DNA of 64,000 nucleotides. Source: Pleurostoma richardsiae. Lineage: Eukaryota; Ascomycota; Sordariomycetes; Calosphaeriales; Pleurostomataceae. Where the stretch lies: NCBI GenBank assembly GCA_030052745.1, contig JANBVO010000005.1, positions 372,001 to 436,000 on the forward strand, read 5' to 3'. The notes beneath the pieces are model-generated. The model did no database searches and was not told where the DNA came from. It saw only the letters and a program-made list of their open reading frames with translations. Positions 1 through 11,527 of this stretch are shown one piece after another; the first letter of the stretch is position 1, and the number at the start of each line of letters is the position of its first letter. The position numbers and the translations under genes were made by a program.

Positions 1-78
1 AAAACTAGCCGCCTCTTGCAGCACCTTCCGGCGTTATACAACTCCAAGCAAAATCCATCCTAGGTCTTCCCAAATCTC

Positions 79-805
79 TCACGCCTTCCAGACCCTCTTG
101 ACGGTCTCGACCAGGCCGACATCGGTCGTCTCGAACTCGTACAGGCCAATGCCCACGATGACCGTGGCCGCATTCAGCGCCCACATGAACAGCTTGTGAA
201 TACCGGGGAACCTCCGCTTGGGGACGTAGTCGATGATAATAGACTGGAAGCCCATGTGCGAGTGCAGGAGGAGACCGGCACACAGGAGCGCGTCCAGGGC
301 CGGGTTGAGCGAGCCCGCCGCGAACGGGGCGACGGTCAGGGGAACAAGGCCGAGGGCCAGGATGCGCTCGAAGTCCCAGTGGTAGTGCCCGTGGGACGGC
401 GACGGCGATGGAACGGGAGCGGGGTCGTTCACTATAACGGATGTTAGAAGAGTTCAGCATGATGCAGTCACATCGTGTGTGTTTCCGTACCGGTTCCGTG
501 GATGACCTCTGATGCTCAAGTTAGCCGCATTTCCCACAGATAGGTCTCCCGCGAAGCGTGAGGGGTCGAAGGGCAGCGATTGACTTACGAGGTCCGGGAG
601 GGAGGATGTTCCGCCGACTGCTGGCGTGGAACGCAGCCACCTGCATGAAGTTCTTGGTGAAGCCTCCCTGGACGCCCTGCTTGAGGCAGGCCGAAGCGAG
701 CAGAGCCGGGCCGGCCCGGCTCGAGGTCATCAGCGACCGTGACGCAGGCGCCGCGGTGAACATGGCGGCCTGCCGGAGCAGAGTGGATCGAGCAGCTGAT
801 GCCAT
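79..805 (-). CDS. SDH4: Succinate dehydrogenase membrane anchor subunit (CybS)
   Basis: Two exons on the minus strand, 589-805 and 79-431, joined by a 157-nt intron with a GTAAGT donor and TATAG acceptor; 189 residues. The protein is the small membrane anchor of mitochondrial complex II, which with SDH3 holds haem b and the ubiquinone site in the inner membrane. The first ~60 residues are Arg/Ser/Ala-rich with few acids, as expected of a mitochondrial presequence. The mature part has three hydrophobic segments. The HSHMGFQSIIIDY stretch carries the His haem ligand and the Asp-Tyr of the quinone pocket typical of CybS. The start at 805 is the first ATG that gives the presequence. It is divergent from the mitochondrial TyrRS gene. 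Confidence 0.93.
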
Positions 806-1257
806 CTTCGCGGGAAAGCGCGGGGAATTCTGACGATTAATTGGTCTGCGCGGGGATAGGTATGCTGTGTTCACCAGGGCGAAATCGTCGAGGTGGTTGA
901 TGATTGTTGCGGCGAGCCAGCCGGAAGGTGATAGTGATTGCCGAGGATCTGAATTGGAAGCTGTGTGATTGGCTGCCCAGACCAAGGTAAGCTCGTGACG
1001 GGACGTGGTCGGCTCTGGCGGCTCCGAGCGGAATAATGTATCGCCGATCAGATGGCACCCCTGTCAAAATGTTCTGGAAGCTCCAAGCTCCGCTAACAAT
1101 TTCACGCGGGTCGAGCTTGCAGAGCAGCTAAAAGGACCATATTGCCAGCCATATTTCCACCGACAAAGGCAGGCCCCCAATGCCTCTGCGATGACGTTAC
1201 GCAACCCATAGCTACGACGGCAGTTTATATCGAAGCAAAGGAGCGCAACGTTCCGTC
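806..1257. promoter_or_regulatory. Divergent promoter shared by SDH4 and mitochondrial TyrRS
   Basis: This 452-bp stretch separates two divergent genes for mitochondrial proteins. CCAAT-box pentamers lie at 840-844 and 968-972 (as ATTGG) and at 1177-1181 (as CCAAT). Such boxes bind the HAP/CBC complex that drives respiratory genes in fungi. The boxes are seen; shared regulation is inferred. No other gene is visible here. Confidence 0.5.
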
Positions 1258-3276
1258 ATGGCGGGCGCACTTCCTTTTCCCGGCTTGCTTCATCCGAGGA
1301 GTCGCATCTGCCACGCGTGTTTGCGATCACAGGGTGTTTCCGTTTTCAACCTACAGAGGAGATGGATCGGGCTGAAAGTGCTGGAAAAGAGGGATATAGC
1401 ACAAAAAAAATGGGACAAGAGAGCTGCGCAGATCGAAAAGGGGGAGTTACAGAATCTCTTTGACGCCTTCGAGGAGAGGGGATACATCAAAGATCTTGCT
1501 GGGTAAGCTTAGATGTTCTAGCTCCAGGGCTTTCAAACCGCCTAACAGTTCCAGGCAGCGAGAATATGTTAAAGAGCTTATGAGGAGGAAACGAATAGGT
1601 GCCTATGTTGGCATCGACCCGACCGCGGACTCTCTCCACGTTGGCCATCTTCTTCCGCTTATGCCGCTATTCTGGATGTACCTGAATGGTTACAGGACCG
1701 TGACTCTTGTTGGAGGATCTACAGCGAAGATAGGAGACCCGACAGACAGGCTGAAGACCCGTGATGAGTTGGCAGGAGCCACCCTGACTAAGAATATGGC
1801 AAAAATACACTTTCAACTGAAGAAGCTCTGGCTTAATGTCGAAGAAAGGGGCCGCAAGTACGGATATGAGAAGGAGTGGGCGTGGAAACGAGCGGTGGTC
1901 AACAATAACGCTTGGTGGAACAAGCTACCGATGTTGGATGTCTTAAAGCGCTTGGGTTCTTCCATAAGAATTGGCCCCATGCTGTCGCGGGATACGTATG
2001 TCTCAAGCGAACCCCTATACTATGTATACTTCCTACTGACAATTGGACTTTCAGTGTTAAGAGGAAACTCACCGAGGGCGACGGCGTGTCGTTTGCTGAA
2101 TTTTCCTACCCCCTCATGCAGGGCTGGGACTGGTGGCACATGTTCCGCGCGAATGGCGTTCAGATGCAAATTGGAGGGTCCGACCAATACGGGAACATTG
2201 TAACCGGTATCGATACGGTCAAGATATGCAGGGGAAACGAGCCAAATCCCTCCGAGAAGCTGCCAGAGGGCGAGTGGGATGACCCTGTAGGGTTCACGGT
2301 GCCCCTTCTGACTGACTCCTCGGGGGCAAAATTCGGCAAGAGCGCCGGCAATGCCATCTGGCTTGACCAGTTCCTGACCAATTCCTTCGACCTATATGGC
2401 TACTTCGTGCGGCGACCGGATGCGGATGTGGAGAGGCTCCTGAAGTTGTTCACCTTTATGCCGCTCTCCGAAATCGCCAAGGTGATGGAGAAGCAGAACG
2501 TTGATCCCTCGAAACGGGTAGCACATCACCGACTTGCACATGAGGTTGTAGCTCTCGTGCATGGTCGGCAGGCCGCGGAAGAGGCAGAGGCGCAACATCG
2601 CGCCATGTATCGCAAGCTCGAGTATGAAGTGCCCGCCACAGAGGAATCGGAATCAGACGAGCACGCCCAATACCGGGCAGTGGAGGGAAAACCGACGACA
2701 CCGAACAATGCGCCACGCATTGATATGCAGCTTCCCGAGTCTCTTATCATGGGCAAGTCTATTGCGCGTATCCTGTACGCGGCTGGGCTCTCACAGAGCA
2801 TCGGGGAAGGGCACAGGCTCGCAGCTCACGGAGGCGCCTACGTGGGCGCCGCTCCGGGTCAGGTGGCACATGAGAACAAGGGTATGATCCCGGAGCAGCT
2901 ACAGTTCACCCCTGTCAGGTTGTGGTTCCCTGAGGACACCAAGAGGTTCCTTGTCGACGGCAAAGTCTTGATTCTGCGCAAGGGGAAGCACAACCTGCGG
3001 GTCATAGAGATGGTCAGTGACGACGAGTGGAAGGCATCCGGGAAAGAATACCCCGGCGAGCCGTTTACCGGAGAGTTCCGGAAGCTGAGGGCGAAGTTGA
3101 AGGCCTTGGAGGAAGGCACCTACCAGCCAGAGGAGGAGGCGGAGAATGAGGCCGAGCTCGCGAAGCCCACATTGGAGTTCCCAGACACACCGCGAGTCAC
3201 CGACATCAAGAAGAAGATCGAGCAGCTGGAGGAGAAGCTCGATCAGCTCGACCCGCAGAAGAAATCTTCCAGTTGA
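1258..3276 (+). CDS. cyt-18: Mitochondrial tyrosyl-tRNA synthetase, CYT-18 type
   Basis: Three exons: 1258-1502, 1555-1995 and 2055-3276; 635 residues. A class I aminoacyl-tRNA synthetase that charges mitochondrial tRNA-Tyr. An N-terminal basic presequence is followed by the catalytic domain with HVGH (about residues 110-113, the HIGH motif), the tyrosine-pocket segment GSDQYGN (about 270-276) and KFGKS (about 321-325, the KMSKS motif). An S4-like RNA-binding domain and a Lys/Glu-rich tail follow. Both introns were placed by restoring the conserved frame: the join at 1995/2055 gives RDTVKRK as in fungal relatives. In Pezizomycotina this enzyme also acts as a group I intron splicing cofactor. 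That function is inferred from family membership, not shown here. An acidic insertion (ESESDE, near 2643-2660) lies in the C-terminal half. Confidence 0.93.
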
Positions 3277-3432
3277 GTATCTGATACCGATTTGCCTCTT
3301 TCCCAGAGTAAGCATCGGCTGTCTCAATACGTGTAAAATCATATGTATATATCAATGCTGGGGGTATTTTATTACGACGTCTGTAACAGACCTGTAGAAT
3401 ATTCTTGTACAATATCAATACAGAAGAGCCTC

Positions 3433-4882
3433 TCACCGATAAAACACAGTCAGGTCTCCGGTAGGCCCGGGGAAGCTCTTGAGCTTCTCCATGATCTCCG
3501 CATCCGTCAGGTTCTGCTCAGTGATGATCTGGTCGAAGTTGTGCAGTCCGTCAGTGTACCGCTGCAGGGGGTCCCCTCCGGCTGCTGGCCGCATCTGCCC
3601 CGTCGCCAGCGCAGCCAGGTACTGCTTCGACACGACATACTTGTGCACGCGGTACAGCAGGCCCTTGATGACGCCGAACTGCACCAGGCGGCGGACGTCG
3701 ATGTACCGCAGCACCTCGAACCCGGAGTCCATGTGCCCGCGCAGCCACTCCATGACGGTGCGCCCGACGCAGAACGTCGTCATGAGCTTGATGAGCTGAT
3801 AGTTGCTCACGCGCTGGGGTCCCGTGCCGCTGCCGCCGCCGCCGGTCAGGGGCCGCACGCACACGTAGGCGGCGCACTCGTCGACGATGCCATCGGCGTT
3901 GGCGACGAAGTCGTGCATGCCGGGGCGGGGCGCGTAGCAGGCGCCGAAGAAGAACATGTCGAGCAGCAGGATGGTGTCGTAGTAGAGCAGGTGGCGCAGG
4001 GCGATCTGGGCGAGCTCGAGGGAGACGTCGGCGCTAAAGGCGATGCGGCGCACGTCCGAGACGCCGTCGATCTGCGCGATCACCTTCTGCATGGTCAGGT
4101 CCCAGGTCGGGTCGACGATCTCGGAGAATTTCATCTTGGCCACGGGCACGTGCCAACCCTTTACCTCTGGGGGCGTCCGGTGGTGGGGGAAGAGCTTCAT
4201 GTTGATCGTGTTCGCATCATCTAAAGCACGCGGTGAATGTGAGCATGATCTACTGCAGGAGGACTGGTGGGTAGCTAGGGGAACTCACCGACGGGGATCA
4301 TGCACTCTCCGTAGTTGTTTAGGTCCTCCTTGATGATCTCCAGCAGCGACTCGATGGGCCGGCGGTCCGGGTGACTGGAGGCGTTGCGACCGTCGAGGCT
4401 GAGGTACTCGTTCTGCTTCTCCATCTCGGCGAAGGTGGCCGCGAGCCGGCGGACGACGCGCTCGTAGGGGATCTGGTCAACGTCGGACTCGACGACGAGC
4501 CCGAAGTTGAAGATAAACTCATTGCGCTGGTACTTGGGGTGGGGGATAGACACGGGGAAGCCCAGCACGCAGTACTTGTCGTCCGGGTCATTGACCGTGA
4601 TGTAGCGGTTGAAGAAGGACTTGCGCGGGATGATGTACTCCTGCAACACGTCGAAGTCAAACAGGGGCGGCTTATCCACCCCGTCGACGGGGACGATGCA
4701 CCCCGGCGGGCTTTGCGCTACGATCTTGGTTCCTGTATCCTCTGTCAGCTCTTGACATCACAGCACAGGCCTCTTCAGATGGCATTGCCTGAGTTCTCTA
4801 CTCCCGGGCAAGGATAGCACTGGGCTCGGTTTCACTCACCTTCCTGGGAGAAGAACCTGGCATAGAAGATGCCCTGGATCAT
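3433..4882 (-). CDS. NPR2: Nitrogen permease regulator 2 (SEACIT/GATOR1 subunit)
   Basis: Three exons on the minus strand: 4840-4882, 4289-4732 and 3433-4220; 424 residues. Npr2 forms a heterodimer with Npr3 inside the SEACIT (GATOR1) complex at the vacuole, which restrains TORC1 when amino acids are short. The first exon gives the family N-terminus MIQGIFYARF. Exon 2 has the longin-like core with ITVNDPDDKYCVLGFPV. Exon 3 carries the winged-helix part, including a long ISLELAQIALRHLLYYD-like helix region. A short Gly/Ser linker interrupts the C-terminal half. Introns of 107 and 68 nt have GTGAGT donors. The start lies in a 14-codon exon easily missed by single-frame prediction. Tail to tail with the TyrRS gene, stops 157 nt apart. 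Confidence 0.93.
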
Positions 4883-5701
4883 GTTTGCTGTGTGATGTGT
4901 GTATCCAATCTTCCTGGCCTAAGGCTGCAATATGGACAGAGACCACCGTGATCGGTGCATCTCCATTCTACTGTCCGGAGTTGTACGAGACGTGGTTGGG
5001 ATTGCTGTGTTATGTCCGCCTGATGCTCAATTGCTCATGAAATACAACGTTCTAAGGTTACAGGCACAGGTGGTGCGAATGAGGTATAGTGAAGCTAGGA
5101 ATGTGCGGCGTAGGATTAGTCAGAACCAAGCGCCGTGTGCAAGAGGTGAACGTCAACGTATCGCATCATGCTGTTAAAAAAAAGTCAAGGAATTTCCCTC
5201 CCAATGAGCATGAAGATGCTGAGACTACCCTCCCGAACGGAGACTGTACCATATAGCTGATTGGAAACTACCTACAAGGAAAATAGAGCCAATCCGGAAG
5301 TGGGTGATGCCCCTTGTTCTAGCATAGTCAATCTATCGCTGAGATGAGACCGCCGACGTAAAGGGTCGGTATCATATCATGGGATCACATAAACATTTTT
5401 GGACAGAGCTGCTGTATTCGTCGATGTTTCTTCGTCAATCGAGCCTGTGCCTGCAAAGAGGCCTATTCGTAGCTCGGGGAGGCACCTGCTACTAGGGACT
5501 ATCTACACTCCTGGACCTTCAGATTAATCGCCATGAAGGCAAGGCGTATGCTAATTAAGGTCCTCAAAAGCCTGGGAGAGCGTCATGACTGCTAAATGTA
5601 TCATCTTCACCGCCGTCGCATCTTCAATGATTCCATACCTTTGCCCTTCACCTGTCCTGCATCACCCGATTCGTAGCTCCACCACCTGACATCTCGATGC
5701 C
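4883..5701. other. Intergenic, no gene seen
   Basis: 819 bp between the start of NPR2 and the end of DSK2. The longest open frame is 81 codons and has no recognisable domain. I see only ordinary promoter and 3' flank sequence, with a run of seven A at about 5177-5183. Confidence 0.6.
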
Positions 5702-7115
5702 TCATCCACTCAGAAGATGTTCAATGGCACCCTGTACGCTTCCACCACTACGTCGCAACGCCGCCACGTTTCTCTCGAAATCGTAAAAGCCCATCTCGTT
5801 GAGCTGTCTGAGCTGTTCAGCATACCGCTCCTCCGGGGGCCGGTTGTCAGGCGGCGACTGCGGTGCGGCACCTCCCAAGCCACCCAAACCACCCATTCCC
5901 CACATCTGCATGGCCTGCTGCATCATTTCTGGCGTCAACGGTGGGAGACCGAGCGGGTTGGCACCAGCGGCGCCCTGACCGGGGGGTGCACCGAATAAAG
6001 CAGCAAAGGGGTTGCTCGCCATTGTGTTGGCACCAGCTGGAGGCGGGCTTGTCGAGCCAGTGTTTCCGCCAGCATCGCCAGCCTGGCGCTCTGTGGCGCT
6101 TCCATCAGCACCAGCGGCAGGAGTGGGTGAAGTTGCTGGAGCCGGCGATCCGGCGTTGGCCTGGCCAGGTACAGCGAACGGGTTGAAGAGAGACGCAAAA
6201 GGATTGGCAGCAGCATTAGCAGAACCGCCTGCTCCTCCACCAGGCGCCCCAAACATTCCGGGAAATAGGCCCGGGAACGGTGTCTGGGTTTGCGCGTTGT
6301 TTCCACTGTCACCAGAGGCAGGTGCTCCGCTCGGAGTTGTGTCTGTCGCTCCGGGAGCCGGGAACGCGCCAGCTCCCTGGTTCCCACCCATCATTCGGCG
6401 CAGCTGAGCAGCGGTGCGAATAGCCTCGGGGTTCGTCATCATCGAGCGAAACATTGGCGATTGGAGCATTTCGCGCGCATTGGGCATGTTTCGAAGCATG
6501 GGATTCTGCTGAATCATGAAGTCGACAAACTGTGGATTGTTGAGAGCCTCGTTCATCGTCTGTGCGATGGCGGGGTTAGAGAGCATCTCGGCCATTTGCT
6601 CCTCGTTCGGGGGTGCGCCCATCTGCAAGCGAGGTATTAGCAGCTAGCTAGATAATCCAAAAACGGGACTTGGCAACACTTACGCCACCATCGGCACCGA
6701 AAAGGTCGCGACTTGGGAGATTGGCATGCCCAGCAAACCGGGCGCCGGTGAGGCCAGCCAGAAGGTTGTTCGCAGAGGTGCCAGCGGCCATGTTAGTAGG
6801 GACTGCCTGCGGGGTCGGGGCAGAGGCAGCGGTTGGGGCCGGCGTGGGATTGCTGGCGGCGCTCTTGACCATGTGAATCGTGTTGCCCTGCTTGATCTTA
6901 TATGTGGCTAAAGTGTCATCGTTCTTCATGACTCTTCCGGAGTAGATCAGACGCTGTCTCTCGACGGGGATGTTCTCGTAATCGTCACCGGAGAGCTTGG
7001 TCTTGAGGTCGAGCACCGTCGCGGACTCGGACATGGTGATAGTGTGATTTCCATCACCAGATGTCTTGACCTTGAAGGTGACCTGGGGCTCCGCGCCCTC
7101 TGCGTTATCCGACAT
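5702..7115 (-). CDS. DSK2: Ubiquitin receptor of the ubiquilin family
   Basis: Two exons on the minus strand, 6684-7115 and 5702-6622, split by a 61-nt intron (GTAAGT donor, TTGCAG acceptor, GCTAAT branch); 450 residues. Shuttle factor that carries ubiquitylated proteins to the proteasome: the N-terminal ubiquitin-like domain (residues about 10-85) docks on the proteasome and the C-terminal UBA domain binds ubiquitin. The middle has an STI1-like block rich in Met and Asn (MLSNPAIAQTMNEALNNPQF), then a long low-complexity stretch of Gly, Ala, Pro and Asn. The UBA runs from about residue 405 to the end (YAEQLRQLNEMGFYDFERNV). The start is the ATG before SDNAEG. Domain order and length match fungal Dsk2. 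Confidence 0.95.
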
Positions 7116-8475
7116 GCTGACCAAAATTACTTGAGGTTCGGGGAATCGGGTCGCAGATAACCGACTATGTGGGATGAGGATGGGTAAAAGTCGTTGGCGC
7201 ACTGCCAATATCGCCTGTGTGAGTGGACTAGAGGCGGTGAACACTGCCGCCGCTCAAGTATAAGCTAATAGAGGAAGAGAGAAGGAAAGGTGAGGGATAT
7301 GAAGGTCGGCGGAGGAGCGCGAGAAAGATGGATGTCGATGCGCTGTGACCAGAGAGGCAGAGGTGAAATGTGGGGGAGTTGAGGCGTGCGAACAAGGCAG
7401 GTAAGGTAGGTAGGTGGGGTGGAGTGTCGGCCTGTCGCGCGATGCCATGGTAGCGCTTCCTCTTTTGGGTACGTAGTGCAGGTTAGCAATTTGCACCACG
7501 TTTATCTCACGACGACCTTAATACCATAAAGGGTTATCTGATTGGAAATGGGCTCTCCTTCCTCACGTCTTATTCAATTAACCGAGCTCTTTAACGTTAA
7601 TCCCTTATAGGTACTGTAGATAGTAGCTACCTCACCTCCCAAACATATGTGACGCAAGTACTGATAGCTACCTAGCCTCTGAGGAACCATGTGCACGCTT
7701 TGCCCAGCTATTTTCACACCGCGCTTCACCTGAAGCCAAGTCTCTACCTGGTGCGTATAGGTCCTACCTCACTTTGCCCCGTTCATATAAGAGTGACTAT
7801 GGGGGTACATCAAGCATTCTTACTGCTGCTTCTCAGTTTCTAGAGAACGACGGGAATCCACGAGCTTCCACGCCACTAATTACAATACTAGTCGTAACTC
7901 CTGGATGGGGACGCTAGTGGACAGGCAAGCCCACAGTTAGCAACCAGCCAAACCCAGAGGGGTAGTGAGGTAAACCACTAGCTAGGTACCAGGTAGGTAC
8001 AGCACGGAGTATGTACCTAAGGTCTCAACTTGGCCGGATCGGGCCTTTACTTCTACGACTCCTGGGCAATCGATACACTCACGGTGGTTGCAAATAAGTA
8101 GTGACTGTGGTAGAAATGTTCAATAATGATTGCTTCGCTGGCAGTTGCAATAGATAGGCCAGCGATGATTCACATGCCTTGCAGCGTTCAAGCGAAGGGC
8201 TCAAGATTCGGCCGAGTGCTGGGAATCGGGTTTGATCCTGTCCGCACAGCACCTTGCCATGTAAGGTTTTGTATTCACTCCTCCAGTAACACTCGCGGAA
8301 TCAAGACGGAATAAACAGTCAATAACCACAAACTGCGTCGCTGGATATAATTGCTCCAAAGGGCGTTCTGTTTGTCACTAATATAACTGATACGCAGCGC
8401 CGCCTCGGCGGATCCAAGCCTGTTGTGGATGACGCCCACCTCGAGCTGTTAGATATACCGGCATGGACTTTATCG
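7116..8475. other. Intergenic with clustered AGGTA/TACCT motifs
   Basis: 1,360 bp between DSK2 and THG1 without a credible gene. From about 7,400 to 8,030 it is less GC-rich and holds many AGGTA and TACCT pentamers in both orientations, for example tandem GTAGGTAGGTGG near 7406 and a cluster at 7981-8030. Similar clusters recur near 25,910-26,340 and 47,140-47,170. Confidence 0.55.
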
Positions 8476-9728
8476 CTACGGCTCCTTGGGAATCTTGCCC
8501 GGCTTGTTCGAGAGGAGCCACGGCCGCCTATCCCAGAACTCATCCTTGATGATGTCGAGGTGCTCGACCACGATTCGTGCTTTTGCCCGCTTCTTCTTGT
8601 CCTTCTCTGCCTGCGTCTTCGACTGCTGGGTCGGCTCGGCCAGACCATCAATTTCCGCTGCTGCTTGGTGACTTCCAGGTTCCACGAGTTCATACTAGGG
8701 TTTTGTCAGCTAGGACAGACTTCACGATATCGGGGGGCTTACATCTCTGAAGATCACACTCCCTTTCTTGTAGATCTCGGGCTCGTTGTTGTAATTGATG
8801 CCGAACTTCGAGAAGAGAATCTCGTGTTTGTCGCCAGATACCGTCCCCTAGCATATGAGTTGGCATCAGACCAGACAGTACGCTGTTCGAGAGTGCTTAC
8901 CGCGAGGGCCTTCTCCGCCTCCTTGTTATCCATGCCGCCTCTCTGTATCAGCGCCCAGAACACAGTGTTGTACAAGTTGTTGATATGACCTGCTTCAGAG
9001 ATCAGTCACCTATTCATTTATCTAGAGGCTATAGCTGATTCTCACAGTCAGCCTGTCGCCAACTCATGTAGTCTCGCAAGTTCTGGACAGTAGGATAGCA
9101 CACAGCCCGGCCATCGAAGCTGGGCAGGGGTGGTGACAGTGGCGCATCGGGAAAGAAGGTCGACCAGAGGTATATGTAGTATGCCGTGAATGTCGACACA
9201 ACCGTAGTCACCACCTTGCTACACCAATGTAAGCATGTCTCGAGCCCCGAGATACAAGGGAAAACGGGACAGTAAGTACCTTGACCGTCTCTGAAAGAGA
9301 TGGCATGACTTGTGTAAGACGAAGCTGCTTGCATTAGCGGTGCCAGAAAAGTAACGGCGGCCTTGAACACACCTGTATTCATCGCTGATTCCGTATGCGA
9401 TGGTGATATCAGGAAGCTCCGACACCACGGCCTTGGCTGCAGCGTTCATAAGATCCAGTGCTCTTCGGTCATTAGGCTTCTCGAAGCCGTACTTGTCGGC
9501 GAATCTGTCAGGAAAGTTCAGTCTCAGCTCAAGGATGGCAGCACAAGAGCTAGCTCGTCGATATTACTGACTTGGTGAAGCCACGGCCGTCTATCCTGAC
9601 TACTATCCATGTGTTTGGGAGCAGCTTGTCTGGTTGTTCGAACTCTTTCACGTACTCCCATCTTGACCAATGCGTTAGCTGTTAGACACATCACTACAAC
9701 AAGGCTTGTCTCACTTGGAATTTGCCAT
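8476..9728 (-). CDS. THG1: tRNA-His guanylyltransferase
   Basis: Eight exons on the minus strand: 9715-9728, 9572-9661, 9504-9373, 9324-9280, 9218-9046, 8989-8901, 8847-8743 and 8694-8476; 288 residues. Thg1 adds the obligatory G(-1) to the 5' end of tRNA-His in a 3'-5' direction, which is the identity element for histidyl-tRNA synthetase. The fold is polymerase-like: metal-binding aspartates sit in VVRIDGRGF (about residues 25-33) and in GISDEYSF (about 73-80). The HINNLYN motif and the [13 protein letters not shown] block near the C-terminus are also characteristic. The first exon encodes four full codons only. All seven junctions keep frame and restore family sequence, so the model is strong despite the fragmentation. 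Divergent from SWD1. Confidence 0.94.
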
Positions 9729-10075
9729 TGTATCGTATGCAGTGTAGATTTAGCTTGATAAGTGTGTGGTGTCTACCTCTCGGATATTGACACCTGTGGT
9801 GAAGATGCTTTGAGCTGTTGTTGCTTGTACCGGTGCATTAGAGTTGGTGCTGTGCAGCACCCCACCAAACATCGCTGGGAGGTTAGACCCCGGGAATATA
9901 GCGGAAGAATCATGCATGTTTAGCGCCCGCAGCTGGGGCATTTCTGCCAAAACTTTCGTGCTTTTTCAGCCTTGCAGCGCCTCTCCGCGTCGCGACCCCT
10001 CTACTCCCCACGTCCTTCCATTCGCGAGACATTTTGCACAGCCGTGCCTGCTAGCGAAGCCAAACCACAAACAGG
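9729..10075. promoter_or_regulatory. Divergent THG1/SWD1 intergenic region
   Basis: 347 bp between two divergent genes, so both promoters must lie here or overlap the genes. No clear TATA box or repeat was seen. Confidence 0.5.
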
Positions 10076-11527
10076 ATGAATCTCCTCCTGTCCGACGATT
10101 ACCTGTACCAGGACTATCCCGACGTCCCCGGTGGCACGATCCGATCCGGGCACTCGACATGCCTGCGCTTCAATCGCAAGGGCGATTACCTCGCATCGGG
10201 TCGCGTCGATGGCACGGTGGTGATCTGGGATCTTGACACAATGGGTGTCGCTCGCAAGCTGAGAGGCCACTCCAAGAGCATATCCTCGTTAAGTTGGTCG
10301 CGATGTGGTCGGTATCTGCTGTCGGCTTGCCAGGGCTGGAAGGCGATCCTTTGGGACCTCCAAGACGGGAAGCGCTATCGTGAAGTGCGCTTCCGGGCTC
10401 CCGTATATATCGCCGAGCTTCATCCTTGGAACCAGTAAGTGGCAATGAAGCCATATTCTCTTCGCGCGCTGACTTGACTCTTGCGCAGCCACCAGTTTGT
10501 TGTCTCTCTTTTCGAAGAACAGCCTCTCCTCGTGGATATTACAGAACCAATAGACGTCAAGCACGTACTTCCCTCGGCGCCGAAGCGATCTACAACTGAT
10601 GGCGACGCTGCAATGAGGGAGAAGCAGGCCAAGGACGACGCCAGGCAGATGACTACTGTCACCATCTACTCGGCTGCAGGTGACCACATACTAGCCGGCA
10701 CGAACAAGGGGAAGCTGAACATCATCGACGCCAAGACATACGAGATCATCTACTCGGAGAAGATATGCAGTGGCGTCGTCACAACCTTGCGGCTTACGGA
10801 ATCGGGCAAGGACATGCTTGTCAACTCACAAGACCGCATCATCAAGACATTTCACCTACCAGACTTGTCCGCGGAGGACCTCGATCCCGATACAATACAG
10901 ATACCGCTCGAGCACAAGTTCCAAGATGTAGTCAACAAGCTGTCGTGGAATCATGTCACCTTCAGCTCGACAGGCGAATACGTGGCAGCCTCGACATACA
11001 ACAACCACGAGCTGTACATCTGGGAGAGGAATCACGGAAGTCTAGTGAAGATGCTAGAGGGGCCGAAAGAGGAGCAGGGGGTCATTGAGTGGCACCCACA
11101 CAGGACATTACTGGCGGCGTGCGGGTTGGAGACAGGCACGATCATGATATGGTCCGTGACGAGTCCACAGCGATGGTCGGCTCTGGCGCCGGATTTTGTC
11201 GAGGTCGAGGAAAACGTGGAGTACATCGAGCGCGAGGACGAGTTCGACATCCACCCCCAGGAGGAGATACACAAACGGAGGTTGGACCAGGAAGACGAGG
11301 CCATCGATATCTTGACGATTGATAAGGGGCCGGAAGACGTGGACGGGTTCCGCATGCCGATCCTCTTTAACCTCGGGGAGTCAGATAGTGAGGAGGAATT
11401 TATTGCCGTTTCGACCGGAACGATGCGGCGGCGGAGTGAGGGGGATGGTGATGCGGATGGTGCCGGTGAGGAGAAAACCGTGTCTAAGAAAGGTGGAGCT
11501 GGCAGGGGCCGAAGTAGGAAGAAGTAA
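10076..11527 (+). CDS. SWD1: COMPASS subunit Swd1 (RbBP5 orthologue)
   Basis: Two exons, 10076-10434 and 10489-11527, with a 54-nt intron (GTAAGT donor, GCGCAG acceptor); 465 residues. Swd1 is the WD40 scaffold of the Set1/COMPASS complex that methylates histone H3 Lys4 at active genes. WD repeats are visible from about residue 25 (GHSTCLRFNRKGDYLASGRVDGTVVIWD written in parts: LASGRVDGTVVIWD) through the IMIWSV repeat near 360. The acidic hinge EVEENVEYIEREDEFD (about 373-388) matches the RbBP5 segment that contacts the catalytic core. The C-terminus is Lys/Arg/Gly-rich. The splice restores HPWNHHQF, typical of the family. Same strand as RPB1, with which COMPASS works functionally. Confidence 0.94.

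Noticed and set aside
3343-4224. 293-codon open frame antisense to NPR2
   Set aside because: The minus strand clearly encodes NPR2 across exons, so this is a shadow frame.
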